Shown here piece after piece: positions 10,601 to 18,980 of a DNA stretch of 64,000 bases. Position 1 is the first letter of the stretch, and every line of letters starts with the position of its first letter. The translations under genes were made by a program, and so were the position numbers. The notes under the pieces were generated by a model, which was given only the letters and a program-made list of their open reading frames with translations, ran no database searches and had not been told where the DNA came from. Source of the DNA: Amycolatopsis sp. CA-126428 (lineage in GTDB: Bacteria > Actinomycetota > Actinomycetes > Mycobacteriales > Pseudonocardiaceae); assembly GCF_002904335.1 (NCBI RefSeq), contig NZ_PPHF01000136.1, forward strand, positions 186,001-250,000. The letters are read 5' to 3'.

Positions 10601-11605
10601 TCAGTAGGTGGTGCCGGTGCCACCGGAAGTGTCGTTGCTGCTCCCAGTGTTGCTGTTGGCCGCCGGAGCCTGGTTGGCGGCAGTGCTGGGAGTGGTTCCA
10701 ACCTTGCATCCGTTGGGCTCGATGACGAACCAGGTGCCGTTGACGCCCATGCCGTTCGCGTCGCCCGGCTTCAGGTCCTTCGAGAAGTTGTAGACCGGCC
10801 AGCCGCCGACGGTGACCTGCTCGGTGCCGTCCTGGCGCTTGATGCTGCCGAGCAGCTTCGAGTCGATGCCCTGCAGTTCGACCTTGCCCTTCGACAGGAC
10901 CGGCGGCCAGGTCTTGGCGCAGTCACCGTTGCAGGCGGAGGCCTTCTTCTTGGTGTCCTTCGTGAACAGGTAGAGCGTCATGCCGTTCTGGTCGACGATC
11001 GCCTCGCCGAGGCCGTCGATGTTGCTGGCGCTGAGCTTGACGGCACCGGATTCGGTGCCGCCCGCCGCGGCCTGGCCGGACTTCCCGCCCTTGGCGTTCG
11101 CCGCGTACCAGGCGCCACTGACGCCCTGGCCGGTCGCGTCGCCGGGCTTGGTGTCCTTGGCGTAGCGGTAGAGCGCCCACCCGCCGACGGTGATCTGCTC
11201 GGTCCCGTCGGAGCGCGTCACCTTCCCGACCAGGTTCTTGTCGACGCCTTGGACTTGCACGTCCCCGGTCGCCAGCATCGGCGGCCAGGCCTTCGCGCAG
11301 TCACCGTCGCAGTTGGACTTCGGCGGCTTCGCGGTGTCCTTGTCGAACCGGTAGAGGGTCATGCCGTTCTGGTCGGTGAGCACCTGCCCGAGGTCGGCGA
11401 CGTCCGCGACGACCAGTTTGCCTTCGTTCGACGCCGGAGCAGCGTTGCCTACCTGGCCGTTGGCGGCCTGGCCGCCTCCGGTGCCACCGGCCGCCGCGGG
11501 AGCGACAACCGGCTGAGAAGCGGTCTCGGCACCCGAGCAAGCGGTGAGCACTGCCAGCCCGGCTGCCGCCGCGGCGACGGAGACGGCGATGCGCGTGCGA
11601 AGCAT
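10601..11605 (-). CDS. lipoprotein with two COG4315-type secreted repeats
   Basis: 334 residues. The signal peptide ends in a lipobox, AVLTAC, giving a lipidated Cys23. Two copies of a ~95-residue domain follow (about 63-160 and 190-300), each with QNGMTLYxF, a C-D/N-GDCAKxWPP disulphide-type block and a GGWxxYxxxKDxKPGDA(T/N)G block. This is the secreted-repeat lipoprotein family (PF03640). The Gln/Asn-rich tail is low complexity. Probably anchored to the outer face of the membrane; function unclear. Confidence 0.85.
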   Translation of the reverse strand: MLRTRIAVSVAAAAAGLAVLTACSGAETASQPVVAPAAAGGTGGGQAANGQVGNAAPASNEGKLVVADVADLGQVLTDQNGMTLYRFDKDTAKPPKSNCDGDCAKAWPPMLATGDVQVQGVDKNLVGKVTRSDGTEQITVGGWALYRYAKDTKPGDATGQGVSGAWYAANAKGGKSGQAAAGGTESGAVKLSASNIDGLGEAIVDQNGMTLYLFTKDTKKKASACNGDCAKTWPPVLSKGKVELQGIDSKLLGSIKRQDGTEQVTVGGWPVYNFSKDLKPGDANGMGVNGTWFVIEPNGCKVGTTPSTAANQAPAANSNTGSSNDTSGGTGTTY

Positions 11606-11707
11606 GGAAGTTCTCCTTGTATCCGTTGGGGTTTCCCGCCGCTCGGTGCGGCTGCTTGATACCCACTACACGGACCCCCGCCGAGGGCGGTTCAAAGAAT
11701 TTTCCGG

Positions 11708-13126
11708 CTACTCCGAACGGCCCGTCGCCGGCTCGTCACCGAGGGCGCGGTCGACCAGGGCACCCGCCGCGCCGGTGTAGCCGGCGGGGTCGAGCAGCTC
11801 GTTCAGCGCGGCCGCCGTCAGCACGCCGGCGATGGCGGGCAGCTCGTCCAGCACGTCCCGCAGCGGCCGGTCTTCGCGCACCGCCCGCCGGGACGCCTCG
11901 CCGAGCAGTTCCTTGGCCTTCGCCTTGCCGAGCAGCGGCGCGAGCACGGCGGAGAGCCGTTCGGAGACGATCAGCCCGTGCGTCGACGCCAGGTTCGCCC
12001 CCATCCGCCCGGGCACCGCGGTGAGCCCGCGCGCCAGCTCGGCGGCGGTGTGCGCGGCACCGCCGGTCAGCCGCAGGCACTCGCGGACCAGCTGCCACTC
12101 GGCGTGCCAGACCCCGGCCGACCGTTCGTCTTCGGCGAGCATCGCCTGCGTGACCCCGGCGGCCAGCACGGGCACCTGCAGCGCGGCCGACCGGATCAGC
12201 GTCGCGAGCACCGGGTTCCGCTTGTGCGGCATCGCCGAGGAACCGCCCCGCCCATCGGCGGCCGGTTCGGCGACCTCGCCCAGCTCGGTCCGGCTGAGCG
12301 TCTCGACGTCGACGGCCAGCTTCCCCAGCGCCCCGGCGGTGAACGCCAGCGCACCGGCGAGGTCGGCCACCGGCGTCCGCAGCGAGTGCCACGGAAGCAC
12401 CGGAGCGGCCAGCCCGGTCTCCTCGGCGAACGCAGCGGTCAGCCGTTCCACGTAGCCGCCGACGTCAAGGCCGTCAGCCGTCTCGTCGGCGAGGCGCGCG
12501 TACTCGACGTACGCCGCCAGCGTTCCGGCCGCTCCACCCAGCGAGACCGGCAGCCCGCCGTCGAGCAAGCGCCGGATGCGGACGGCCGCGTCCAGCACCA
12601 GCTGCCGCCAGCCCGCGGCCTTGAGCCCGAACGTCGTCGGCACCGCGTGGGCCGTCAGCGTCCGCCCGGCCATGGTCGTGTCCCGGTGCGCGCGGGCCAG
12701 CCCGGCCAGCGCCTCGGCCGTGGCGTCGAGGTCGGCGGCGAGCGGCCGCAGCGTCCGGTCGGCGACCAGCATCATCGCGGTGTCGAAGATGTCCTGGCTG
12801 GTCGAGCCGCGGTGCACGTACTCGGCGGCACCGGGCGCGAGCTCACCGACCGCCGACGTCAGCGCCTTCACCAGGCCGACGACCGGGTTCGCGGTCGCCC
12901 GCGACCCGCGCGCCAGCTCGGCGACGTCGATCCGCGCCTTGCCAGCGGCCTCCGTGATCGCGTCGGCCGCCTCCGGCGGCACCGTCCCGAGCCGCGCCTG
13001 CGCCCTCGCGAGCGCCGCCTCGGCGTCGAGCATCGCGCGCAACCAGGCCTCGTCTCCGGTCGACGCTTCGGCCGGCGTACCGGCCCGCACCGGGGACAGG
13101 AGTCCGGAATCGGGGTCGACGGTCAT
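11708..13126 (-). CDS. pcaB: 3-carboxy-cis,cis-muconate cycloisomerase-like lyase
   Basis: 472 residues from the ATG at 13126; an in-frame ATG at 13189 would add 21 residues. It belongs to the fumarase/aspartase/adenylosuccinate lyase superfamily: STSQDIFDTAMML near residue 110, TLTAHAVPTTFG, and the signature GGSSAMPHKRNP. DSGLLSPVRAGTPAEA at the N-terminus matches PcaB of the protocatechuate branch of the beta-ketoadipate pathway. No other pca genes are adjacent, so the step is inferred from similarity alone. Confidence 0.72.
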   Translation of the reverse strand: MTVDPDSGLLSPVRAGTPAEASTGDEAWLRAMLDAEAALARAQARLGTVPPEAADAITEAAGKARIDVAELARGSRATANPVVGLVKALTSAVGELAPGAAEYVHRGSTSQDIFDTAMMLVADRTLRPLAADLDATAEALAGLARAHRDTTMAGRTLTAHAVPTTFGLKAAGWRQLVLDAAVRIRRLLDGGLPVSLGGAAGTLAAYVEYARLADETADGLDVGGYVERLTAAFAEETGLAAPVLPWHSLRTPVADLAGALAFTAGALGKLAVDVETLSRTELGEVAEPAADGRGGSSAMPHKRNPVLATLIRSAALQVPVLAAGVTQAMLAEDERSAGVWHAEWQLVRECLRLTGGAAHTAAELARGLTAVPGRMGANLASTHGLIVSERLSAVLAPLLGKAKAKELLGEASRRAVREDRPLRDVLDELPAIAGVLTAAALNELLDPAGYTGAAGALVDRALGDEPATGRSE

Positions 13127-13194
13127 GGCGTCAGCATCGCACGCGGCCGCCCTCGCCGACGGCCGCACGATCGGGTCTGGCACGCTCATCCGCC

Positions 13195-13836
13195 ATGACC
13201 AGCGCTCCGTCCGCCGAGGACACCGCCGGCTCCGAAACCCGGGCCATCGCCGCCGAGCGGCTGACCTTCTTTTCGGACGCCGTCGTCGCCATCGCGATCA
13301 CGCTGCTCGCGCTCGAGCTGCCACCGCCGGAGGGCGCCACCAGCGCCGAGCTGCTGCGGTCACTCGGTCATCACCAGTCCGAATATTTCTCCTTCCTGCT
13401 CAGCTTCATCGTCATCGGCGGCCACTGGCGCGCCCACCACCGCCTGTTCAACTACGTCACCACGCTCGGCGGCGGGCTCGCCCGCCTCACCTTCGGCTGG
13501 CTCCTGATGCAGGTGATCATGCCCTTCGCCACGAAGGTGATCGCCGAAGACGGCGGGTTCGAATTCCGCTTCGTCTTCTATGCCGTCGTGCAGGTCATTG
13601 CGCTGACGCTGTTCCTCCTCATGGCCTGGCAGATCAAGCGGAACCACCTCTACCGCGCGGACACCCCGCCGGAGCTCTTCGGCAAGGTCTACCGCGGGAT
13701 CGGCGCGATGATCGCCGCGTTCGCCATCTCGATCCCGGTCGCCTTCTTCACGCACTGGGCCTACACGTGCTGGATCGTCGTTCCGCTGGTGGTCAGACTC
13801 CTTTCCCGCTTCCGCCGCCGGGCGGCAGCGGCCTGA
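13195..13836 (+). CDS. TMEM175-family potassium-channel-like membrane protein
   Basis: 213 residues. The segment RLTFFSDAVVAIAITLLALEL is the TMEM175/DUF1211 signature, in which the FSD motif lies on the first pore helix. Five or six hydrophobic segments follow, including YFSFLLSFIVIGGHWRAHHRLF and FAISIPVAFFTHWAYTCWIVV. Bacterial members form tetrameric K+-permeable channels. The ATG at 13195 is divergent from the lyase. The stop lies 4 bp from that of the convergent DinB gene. Confidence 0.8.
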   Translation: MTSAPSAEDTAGSETRAIAAERLTFFSDAVVAIAITLLALELPPPEGATSAELLRSLGHHQSEYFSFLLSFIVIGGHWRAHHRLFNYVTTLGGGLARLTFGWLLMQVIMPFATKVIAEDGGFEFRFVFYAVVQVIALTLFLLMAWQIKRNHLYRADTPPELFGKVYRGIGAMIAAFAISIPVAFFTHWAYTCWIVVPLVVRLLSRFRRRAAAA

Positions 13837-13840
13837 GCCG

Positions 13841-14383
13841 TCATTCGCCGGTCTCGCCGTCGATCCGCTCCCGGATCAGGTCGGCCTGGCCGATGTGGCG
13901 CGCGTACTCGCCGATCATCCGCAGCATCACCCAGCGCAGAGTGAACGGTTCGCCGGTGCTGCGGCGAATGCCGGTCTGCTCCAGTGAGGCGGCCGCGACG
14001 ATCTCGCGGGAGCGCGCGCATTCGGCGTGCCACAACGAGAACGCCTCGTCGACGTCGCCGCCCAGGTCCGTGAAGTCCTGCTCCGGGTCGTCGTCGGAGT
14101 AGTACAGGTTCGGGAGGTCCTCGCCCGAGAACTGGATCCGGAACCACCAGCGTTCGCAGCCCGTGAGGTGCCGCAGCAGCCCGTGCAGGGTCAATGTGGA
14201 CGGTGGCACCGAGCGTTCGGACAGCTGCGCCGGGTTCAGGCCCGCGCACTTCAGCTCGAAGGTGCGCCGGTAGTACTCGAGGCTTTCGGTGAGCGCCCGG
14301 CGCTCGTCAGCGATCGGTGCCGGGTCGGTTCTGGGGCCGGTCAGGCGGTGCGGAGCCGCCACCGGGGTGGTGTGTTCGGTCAT
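13841..14383 (-). CDS. DinB-family (DUF664) protein
   Basis: 180 residues from the ATG at 14383. The four-helix DinB/DUF664 pattern is present: LEYYRRTFELKCAGLNPAQL, TLTLHGLLRHLTGCERWWF (a histidine typical of the metal site), and near the C-terminus GEYARHIGQADLIRERIDG with a second metal-site histidine. Many actinobacterial members act as thiol-dependent S-transferases or are uncharacterised. Stand-alone gene. Confidence 0.8.
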   Translation of the reverse strand: MTEHTTPVAAPHRLTGPRTDPAPIADERRALTESLEYYRRTFELKCAGLNPAQLSERSVPPSTLTLHGLLRHLTGCERWWFRIQFSGEDLPNLYYSDDDPEQDFTDLGGDVDEAFSLWHAECARSREIVAAASLEQTGIRRSTGEPFTLRWVMLRMIGEYARHIGQADLIRERIDGETGE

Positions 14384-14595
14384 GTGCGGAGCGTGCCACG
14401 GGGGTCCGACAATTTTCGGTTCGCCGCCGCGGTCGGTGACCGGGCAACCGCCGTGAAACCCCAGTTCAAGCACGGTTTCACGAACCCGGTAACGAATTTC
14501 GGGGTGCGCCGATCTGATCTTCGTCACCCCTGCTGCGCACGCCAGATTCACCGGTCGGAGCGGCACCCCTCGGTTCGGAACCAGGAGATCACACT

Positions 14596-15444
14596 ATGCA
14601 GCGAACCGGACGAAGAGCCGCCGTGCTGGCCGCGCTGGCGGCCGCGGCCCTGGGCGCGTCGCCCGCCGTCGCGTCCGCGGCCCCGCCCGCGAGCACGATC
14701 GACGTCAGCGCGACCACCGTGCGCGCGGGCACCACGTTCACGGTTACGGAGCAGTTGACCAACCCGACGGACTTCACGGTCACGGGCGCGAAGGCGGCGC
14801 TCTACGTCAAGGAGAAGCCGATCGCCGACGTGGTGGACCTGGTCTCCTGCGCCGGGGCGATCGCGCCGTGCGCGCCGTACCTCAGCAGCTTCCGCGGCGG
14901 CGTCGGCGACCTGGGCGCGGGCGAGAGCCGGACGGTGACGTTCACCCTGCGCGTCAAGGACGACGTCGCGCCCGGCCAGTTCACGCTCCAGCACCAGTTC
15001 GCCGGCGACAACTACGCGTTCGCCGTCGAAGACGGCCCGGCCGTCACGATCGCCCCGCCGGACGAAGCCGACGTCAAGGTGGCGCTGACGGCCACCTCGC
15101 GCCCCGGCCTGGTGGCCCAGGTCGAGTACGTGATCAAGGTGTCGAACACCGGCCCGGCCACGGCGACCGGCGTCCGCGTGACGGCCACCCCGGGCAGCGG
15201 CCGCACGGTCGTTTCGGCGACGGGCTGCACCCGCTCGGGCGCGACGCTGACCTGCGCGATCGGCACCCTGGCCCCGGGCGCCTCGGCCACGGCGAAGTTC
15301 ACCTCGGAAGGCGGCTTCTTCGCCTGGGGAGCGTTCACGACAACGGCTCAGCGAGCAGCGAGCGCCCCGGCCGACCCGGAGGCGGCCAACGACAAGGCGT
15401 CGAAGAAGTGCACTGCCTACACGGGCCTGTTCGTCCAGTGTTGA
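14596..15444 (+). CDS. secreted DUF11-type adhesion-domain protein
   Basis: 282 residues. The Sec signal peptide (RRAAVLAALAAAALGASPAVASAAPP, cleavage near residue 34) is followed by two immunoglobulin-like beta domains. The second (about 155-260) has the DUF11 signature VEYVIKVSNTGPATATGVRV and LTCAIGTLAPGASATAKF. Cysteines occur in pairs, and it ends with a conserved-looking CTAYTGLFVQC. No LPXTG, so it is probably released. Function unknown. A strong terminator follows. Confidence 0.75.
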   Translation: MQRTGRRAAVLAALAAAALGASPAVASAAPPASTIDVSATTVRAGTTFTVTEQLTNPTDFTVTGAKAALYVKEKPIADVVDLVSCAGAIAPCAPYLSSFRGGVGDLGAGESRTVTFTLRVKDDVAPGQFTLQHQFAGDNYAFAVEDGPAVTIAPPDEADVKVALTATSRPGLVAQVEYVIKVSNTGPATATGVRVTATPGSGRTVVSATGCTRSGATLTCAIGTLAPGASATAKFTSEGGFFAWGAFTTTAQRAASAPADPEAANDKASKKCTAYTGLFVQC

Positions 15445-15451
15445 CGGCGTG

Positions 15452-15490
15452 ACGCGCGGGACCGTGGCCGGGTCCCGCGCGTTCGTTTTC
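15452..15490 (+). terminator. rho-independent-like terminator
   Basis: ACGCGCGGGACC (15452-15463) pairs with GGTCCCGCGCGT (15471-15482) around a 7-nt loop; TTCGTTTTCGTT follows. Confidence 0.65.
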
Positions 15491-15506
15491 GTTCGTCCAA
15501 AGAGGA

Positions 15507-15787
15507 TCAGAGCGCGAAGGCGGCCGAGCACCCCCGGCGCCGCACGGCATCGGCGGTCTCGTCGGCGGCCTGTCCGGTGGTGTCGATGACGTGCCGTTCC
15601 AGCTCGCCGAGTCCGGCGAACGCGCCGTACATCCCCTTGAGCGGTTCGACGTCGGTGAGCTGAGGCGCGTCGCGGGCCATCCCCCGAGCGAGGGTGACTT
15701 CGAGGCTGGGCCGGAGCACGACGTAGTAGAGGTCCAGACCGTCGCGCCGCGCGGCGTCCCGGTGAGGATCAGCAGCGAACCAGGCAT
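15507..15787 (-). pseudogene. remnant of a P-loop kinase/phosphotransferase
   Basis: The start MPGSLLILTGTP looks like the opening of a P-loop nucleotide kinase, but the GxGKS part is missing. Sixty bases later, in another frame, DGLDLYYVVLRPSLEVTLARGMAR and a normal-looking C-terminus continue to a stop. The parent gene thus lost its Walker A lysine and central region by an internal deletion plus frameshift. Confidence 0.55.
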
Positions 15788-15898
15788 GGACGCATCATGG
15801 CCAGCGAGCTGGCGAAGAACCAGTCTCGACCTTCCCGTCAGCCTCAGCCGCACCCGGCGTGCGAGGGCCCGACCGGGGCCTGGCTAAACTGGCGGCAC

Positions 15899-15971
15899 GG
15901 GCCGTTAGCTCAATTGGTAGAGCTGCGGACTTTTAATCCGTAGGTTCTGGGTTCGAGCCCCAGGCGGCCCA
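15899..15971 (+). tRNA. tRNA-Lys (anticodon UUU)
   Basis: 73 nt. The acceptor stem GGGCCGT pairs with GCGGCCC plus discriminator A; D-arm AGCTCAATTGGTAGAGC; anticodon loop ACTTTTAAT within CGGA/TCCG reads UUU; T-arm CTGGGTTCGAGCCCCAG. CCA is not encoded. An integrase remnant follows 70 bp downstream, consistent with use as an attachment site. Confidence 0.95.
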
Positions 15972-16041
15972 CTCAAACTCCCTGGTCAGCGGCCTGTCGG
16001 TCGCCACCGGTCAAGACAGGCTCCCCGGATTTCACGGAGCA

Positions 16042-16170
16042 CCGCAGGACGTTGTTCGGGTCCCGCAGCGTGCCGGTCGTGCTGGCGAAGATCGGGCTCG
16101 CCAGTGGCCGGCCATCTGCCTTCGCCTCAGCCCACCGCCGCTCCCGCAGGGCCAGCGCCCACGAAGGCAG
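16042..16170 (-). pseudogene. remnant of a phage-type tyrosine integrase
   Basis: The minus strand encodes LPSWALALRERRWAEAKADG followed by RPLASPIFASTTGTLRDPNNVLR, matching the middle of the catalytic domain of actinobacterial tyrosine integrases. The conserved HxxR...Y part that should follow is absent; after VLR the frame turns into unrelated sequence and stops near 15973. Upstream the similarity ends where an RHS fragment on the other strand begins. It sits just past a tRNA, the usual place for such an integrase. Confidence 0.55.
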
Positions 16171-16185
16171 GGGGAGCGCGCATGC

Positions 16186-16692
16186 GCCTACGGCTACAAC
16201 GGCGACGGTCTGCGCACGACCAAGAAGGTCGGCACGACCACCAGTACGTTCGCCTACGACACGGTGGACGGGCTGCCGCTGTTGCTGGCGGACGGCACCA
16301 ACTTCTACCTCTACGGTCCCGGCGGCACCCCGATCGAGCAGATCGGCGCCACCTCCGGTACGCCCACCTACCTGCACGCCGACCAGCTCGGCAGCGTCCG
16401 GATGCTGACCGCGGCGGACGGAACCGTCGCCAACACAGCCACCTACACCGCCTATGGCGTGCGAACATTCGCCAACGTCGGCGGCGCGACGACGCCATTC
16501 GGCTTCGCCGGCCAGTACACCGACGCCGAGAGCGGCCTGCTTTACCTGCGAGCCCGCTACTACGACCCGGCGACCGGGCAGTTCCTCACCCGCGACCCGG
16601 CATCGTCGCCGCTGCCGGCGGCCGAGGTGCACGCCGGTGTGTCCGACACGTGGTCGGGTCGTTCAGCATTCCGAAGGTCTGGGACTGGCTGA
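16186..16692 (+). pseudogene. C-terminal fragment of an RHS/YD-repeat protein
   Basis: From YGYNGDGLRTTKK the frame reads through YD-repeat sequence and the RHS core signature (YLHADQLGSVRMLTAADG, FGFAGQYTDAESGLLYLRARYYDPATGQFLTRDP) and ends ~35 residues later without a recognisable toxin domain. RHS proteins are normally over 1000 residues; the N-terminal part is missing and there is no start signal at the break. The DPxxxxPL-like boundary is kept, so this is the tip of a displaced RHS toxin gene. Confidence 0.7.
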
Positions 16693-16820
16693 CGAATCTG
16701 TTCGACTGAGATGCTTCGCCGGTGACGCGGGAGAAACGTCGATGAGCCCTCATGCGGAAATGGGGATCGTTTTACTGGCGGTCTGCGCTCTCTTGGTGAC
16801 GACGGTGTTCGTCGGGCCCG

Positions 16821-17183
16821 GTGGCGGGAGAAGACCGGAGGTCTCGGCCAAGTGCCGCCGCCGGCCCCGGAGTACGCGCGCCGGATCACGCGCTGCGGGA
16901 CGAGGACTACGACCTCGTCCTGCGGGGCGGGGCCATCGTCAACGGCGTCAGCGCGACGTGGCCGTTCGCCGTCCTGCTGGTCAGCCGGGACCAGATCGAG
17001 CTGCGCGTCCGGGTCCTGGTGCCGATCCGGATCGCCCGCGCCGAGGTGACCGGCGTGCGTCGGGTGCGTGGCCTGTACAGCCGTGGCTTCAAGTTCCGGA
17101 CCGAGTCGGGCCGGTTGGACAAGGTGAGCTTCTGGCCCGTGGGCAAAGCCGCGAAACAGCTGGCCGAGCTCGGCTGGCAGTGA
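16821..17183 (+). CDS. small protein with PH-like C-terminal domain (unidentified)
   Basis: 120 residues from GTG. The C-terminal ~75 residues (LVLRGGAIVNGVSATWPFAVLLVSRD and on to FRTESGRLDKVSFWPVG) resemble a bacterial PH-like fold: short beta-strands, then a helix. A likely membrane-anchor sequence, MSPHAEMGIVLLAVCALLVTTVFVGP, starts at 16742 in a different frame. The intact gene may therefore have run from 16742 and now carry frameshifts around 16815-16900. It follows an RHS tip, where immunity genes usually lie. No family assigned. Confidence 0.45.
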   Translation: MAGEDRRSRPSAAAGPGVRAPDHALRDEDYDLVLRGGAIVNGVSATWPFAVLLVSRDQIELRVRVLVPIRIARAEVTGVRRVRGLYSRGFKFRTESGRLDKVSFWPVGKAAKQLAELGWQ

Positions 17184-17262
17184 AACGGTCGATCATTTCC
17201 GTACCGCTTCCGGTGGCGGCGGCCGCCTCGGCCGCCGTCACCGGTGCTTCAGCTAAGCGCTT

Positions 17263-18204
17263 TCAGAGTGCGGACTGGAAGAAGACGTCCTGGGTGAGCT
17301 GGGTGATCCGGCCGGCGGAGTCCTGCCAGGACAGCGTGGTCGGCTCCAGGGTCAGCACCACCACGATCTTGCAGTTGTTCGCGCCCACCGTGCCGCTCGT
17401 GTGCATGGCGCGGCTGGTCAGGTCGATGTCCTGGGCGCTGAACGTGCCCTTGGCGCCGAGCGTGCCCTCGCCGCTGGACGCGATCGCGGTGGCCGCCTTG
17501 ACCTCCGGCGAATTCAGCACGCGCAGGGTGCGGGCGTTGGTCTCCGTGCATTCCTGGCCCGGCGCCGGCGCGGCGCCGAAACCGGACCAGCCCTGCTTGA
17601 CCGCCTTCGGCCCGGGCACCGCGCTCGGCAGGCCGAACGACTGGTCGAAGCCGTCCGAACCACACTTGGTCGACTGCGCCAGGTTGCCCATGATGAAGTC
17701 GCGGTACTTCGGGTTCGCGTCGTGCAGGATGTACTGGTAGGTCTTGGCGATGTCCGCGGCGCTGATCGCGGTGTAACCCCACTTGCCGCGGGCGGCGGGC
17801 GGTGCGGTGTCGGTGAGACCGAGCTTGGTGACCATCCGCTTGACGATCTCGTCCCAGCCGTCGCGGACCCACAGCGTGCTGGCGGCGTCGTCGTTGCTGG
17901 AGCGCAGCATCGGCTCGAGCAGCGCCAGGTCGTCGGCCGGGATTTCGTAGTCGGGGCCGCGCGATTCGAGGTAGTCGAGCGCGATGAACAGCTTGACCAG
18001 CGAGGCCGAACGGTACTGCTTGTGCTCGTCGGAGGCGGAAACGGTGCCGGTCTCCTGATCGACGACGATGTAGCTGGCGGTCATCCCCTCGGGCAGGTCC
18101 ACCGAAGACGTCGCCGCCGAAGCCGGTGCGGCCGCCATCGCCACACTTGCCACGACACCGGTCGCGATCGTTGCCAGACGTCGGATTTTCCCCACTTTTA
18201 CCAC
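17263..18204 (-). CDS. secreted serine hydrolase with beta-lactamase/PBP fold
   Basis: 313 residues with a Sec signal peptide ending near ASAATSS. Beta-lactamase-fold motifs are S68-LVK71 (SxxK), SND at 103-105 and KQGW in the KTG position. Several cysteines (KCGSDGF, ECTET, NNCKIVVVL) could form disulphides. It starts at GTG. It is a paralogue in layout of the gene at 8812-9702 but lacks the Pro-rich linker. It may bind or hydrolyse cell-wall peptides; the absence of a classical KTG and omega-loop E makes antibiotic hydrolysis doubtful. Confidence 0.75.
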   Translation of the reverse strand: MVKVGKIRRLATIATGVVASVAMAAAPASAATSSVDLPEGMTASYIVVDQETGTVSASDEHKQYRSASLVKLFIALDYLESRGPDYEIPADDLALLEPMLRSSNDDAASTLWVRDGWDEIVKRMVTKLGLTDTAPPAARGKWGYTAISAADIAKTYQYILHDANPKYRDFIMGNLAQSTKCGSDGFDQSFGLPSAVPGPKAVKQGWSGFGAAPAPGQECTETNARTLRVLNSPEVKAATAIASSGEGTLGAKGTFSAQDIDLTSRAMHTSGTVGANNCKIVVVLTLEPTTLSWQDSAGRITQLTQDVFFQSAL

Positions 18205-18240
18205 CCAGATTTCTAGATCAACTTCGTCCGGGGGCCCACC

Positions 18241-18462
18241 CTATCGGGTTAATCGTGCTGGTGTCAGGAAATCTTGGGGCAGCATGCCCGCCACGTCGTA
18301 CCCCAGCAGGTATTTCCACGCGCCGCCCGTGAACCACGCCCCGCGCCACCGCCGGTTCGGTGAAGGCGTGGATCGTCAGCAGCACCAACGGAATCGGGTA
18401 CACCCACGCTGCCCAGCAGCTGCATCCAAGGCTTGGCCAGGTAATGCAGCGTCTCCGCTGCG
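18241..18462 (-). pseudogene. frameshifted remnant of an integral membrane protein
   Basis: Three successive minus-strand frames join into one natural-looking C-terminus: ETLHYLAKPWMQLLGS (about 18405-18455), then WVYPIPLVLLTIHAFTEPAV, then WFTGGAWKYLLGYDVAGML followed by PQDFLTPARLTR and TAG at 18241. At least two single-base changes break it. The N-terminal part is missing. Family not recognised. Confidence 0.5.
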
Positions 18463-18485
18463 CCAGCTGGGCGGTGCCCTGGATC

Positions 18486-18912
18486 GGTGGCGCGGTCACC
18501 GACGCGGACAACGACGTCAGCGGGACGCCGACGGCGAAGCCGGCGGTGCAGATCCCGGTGGGCTTGGTGCCGCAGGTCAGAACGTGACGATCCCGATCCT
18601 GGCCGAGGTGCTCAACACGGGCACCGACACGACTTGTCGCGGACCGACACGCCGGGTCTCGGCGCCGACGGCGTCGGAGGAGCGATGAGCCTGTTCGGCA
18701 GCGGGTCGGCCGACGCCATCGGCAAGGCCACCGGTGCCCTGGACTCGGTTTCGGGCCGGACGTTCGGCGGTCTGCCCGCCGGTGTCGCCGGAGCCACCGG
18801 TCACCAGGCGCGCAGTGACGTTCCGTCGCTGCCGGACCTGCTCGGTGGCGGTCTGCTGCCGCAGCTCAAGCCGCCGCAGGTCGCGCTGCCGGGTGTGCCG
18901 ACCCAGCAGTGA
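18486..18912 (+). pseudogene. frameshifted secreted-protein gene; 3' part open from ATG 18685
   Basis: Three plus-strand frames join: GGAVTDADNDVSGTPTAKP (18486 on), then GQNVTIPILAEVLNTGTDT, then TDTPGLGADGVGGAMSLFGS to the stop after PQVALPGVPTQQ. The pieces resemble repeat units of actinobacterial secreted Gly/Val-rich surface proteins. The last piece could be translated alone as a 75-residue protein from ATG 18685, which has GGAGG upstream. A perfect 13-bp terminator follows, as for a once-functional gene. Confidence 0.45.
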
Positions 18913-18930
18913 TCGGCCGAGCGGGAACCT

Positions 18931-18965
18931 GGGCCCTGGAGCGAACCGCTCCAGGGCCCTTCGCC
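18931..18965. terminator. perfect 13-bp stem terminator
   Basis: GGGCCCTGGAGCG (18931-18943), loop AAC, CGCTCCAGGGCCC (18947-18959), then TTCGCCGTT. Located just ahead of the sixA start. Confidence 0.7.
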
Positions 18966-18980
18966 GTTAGGGTGGCGGGC

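Noticed and set aside
16264-16692. Complete RHS toxin gene
   Set aside because: No start signal, no N-terminal repeats and no toxin domain; a fragment only.
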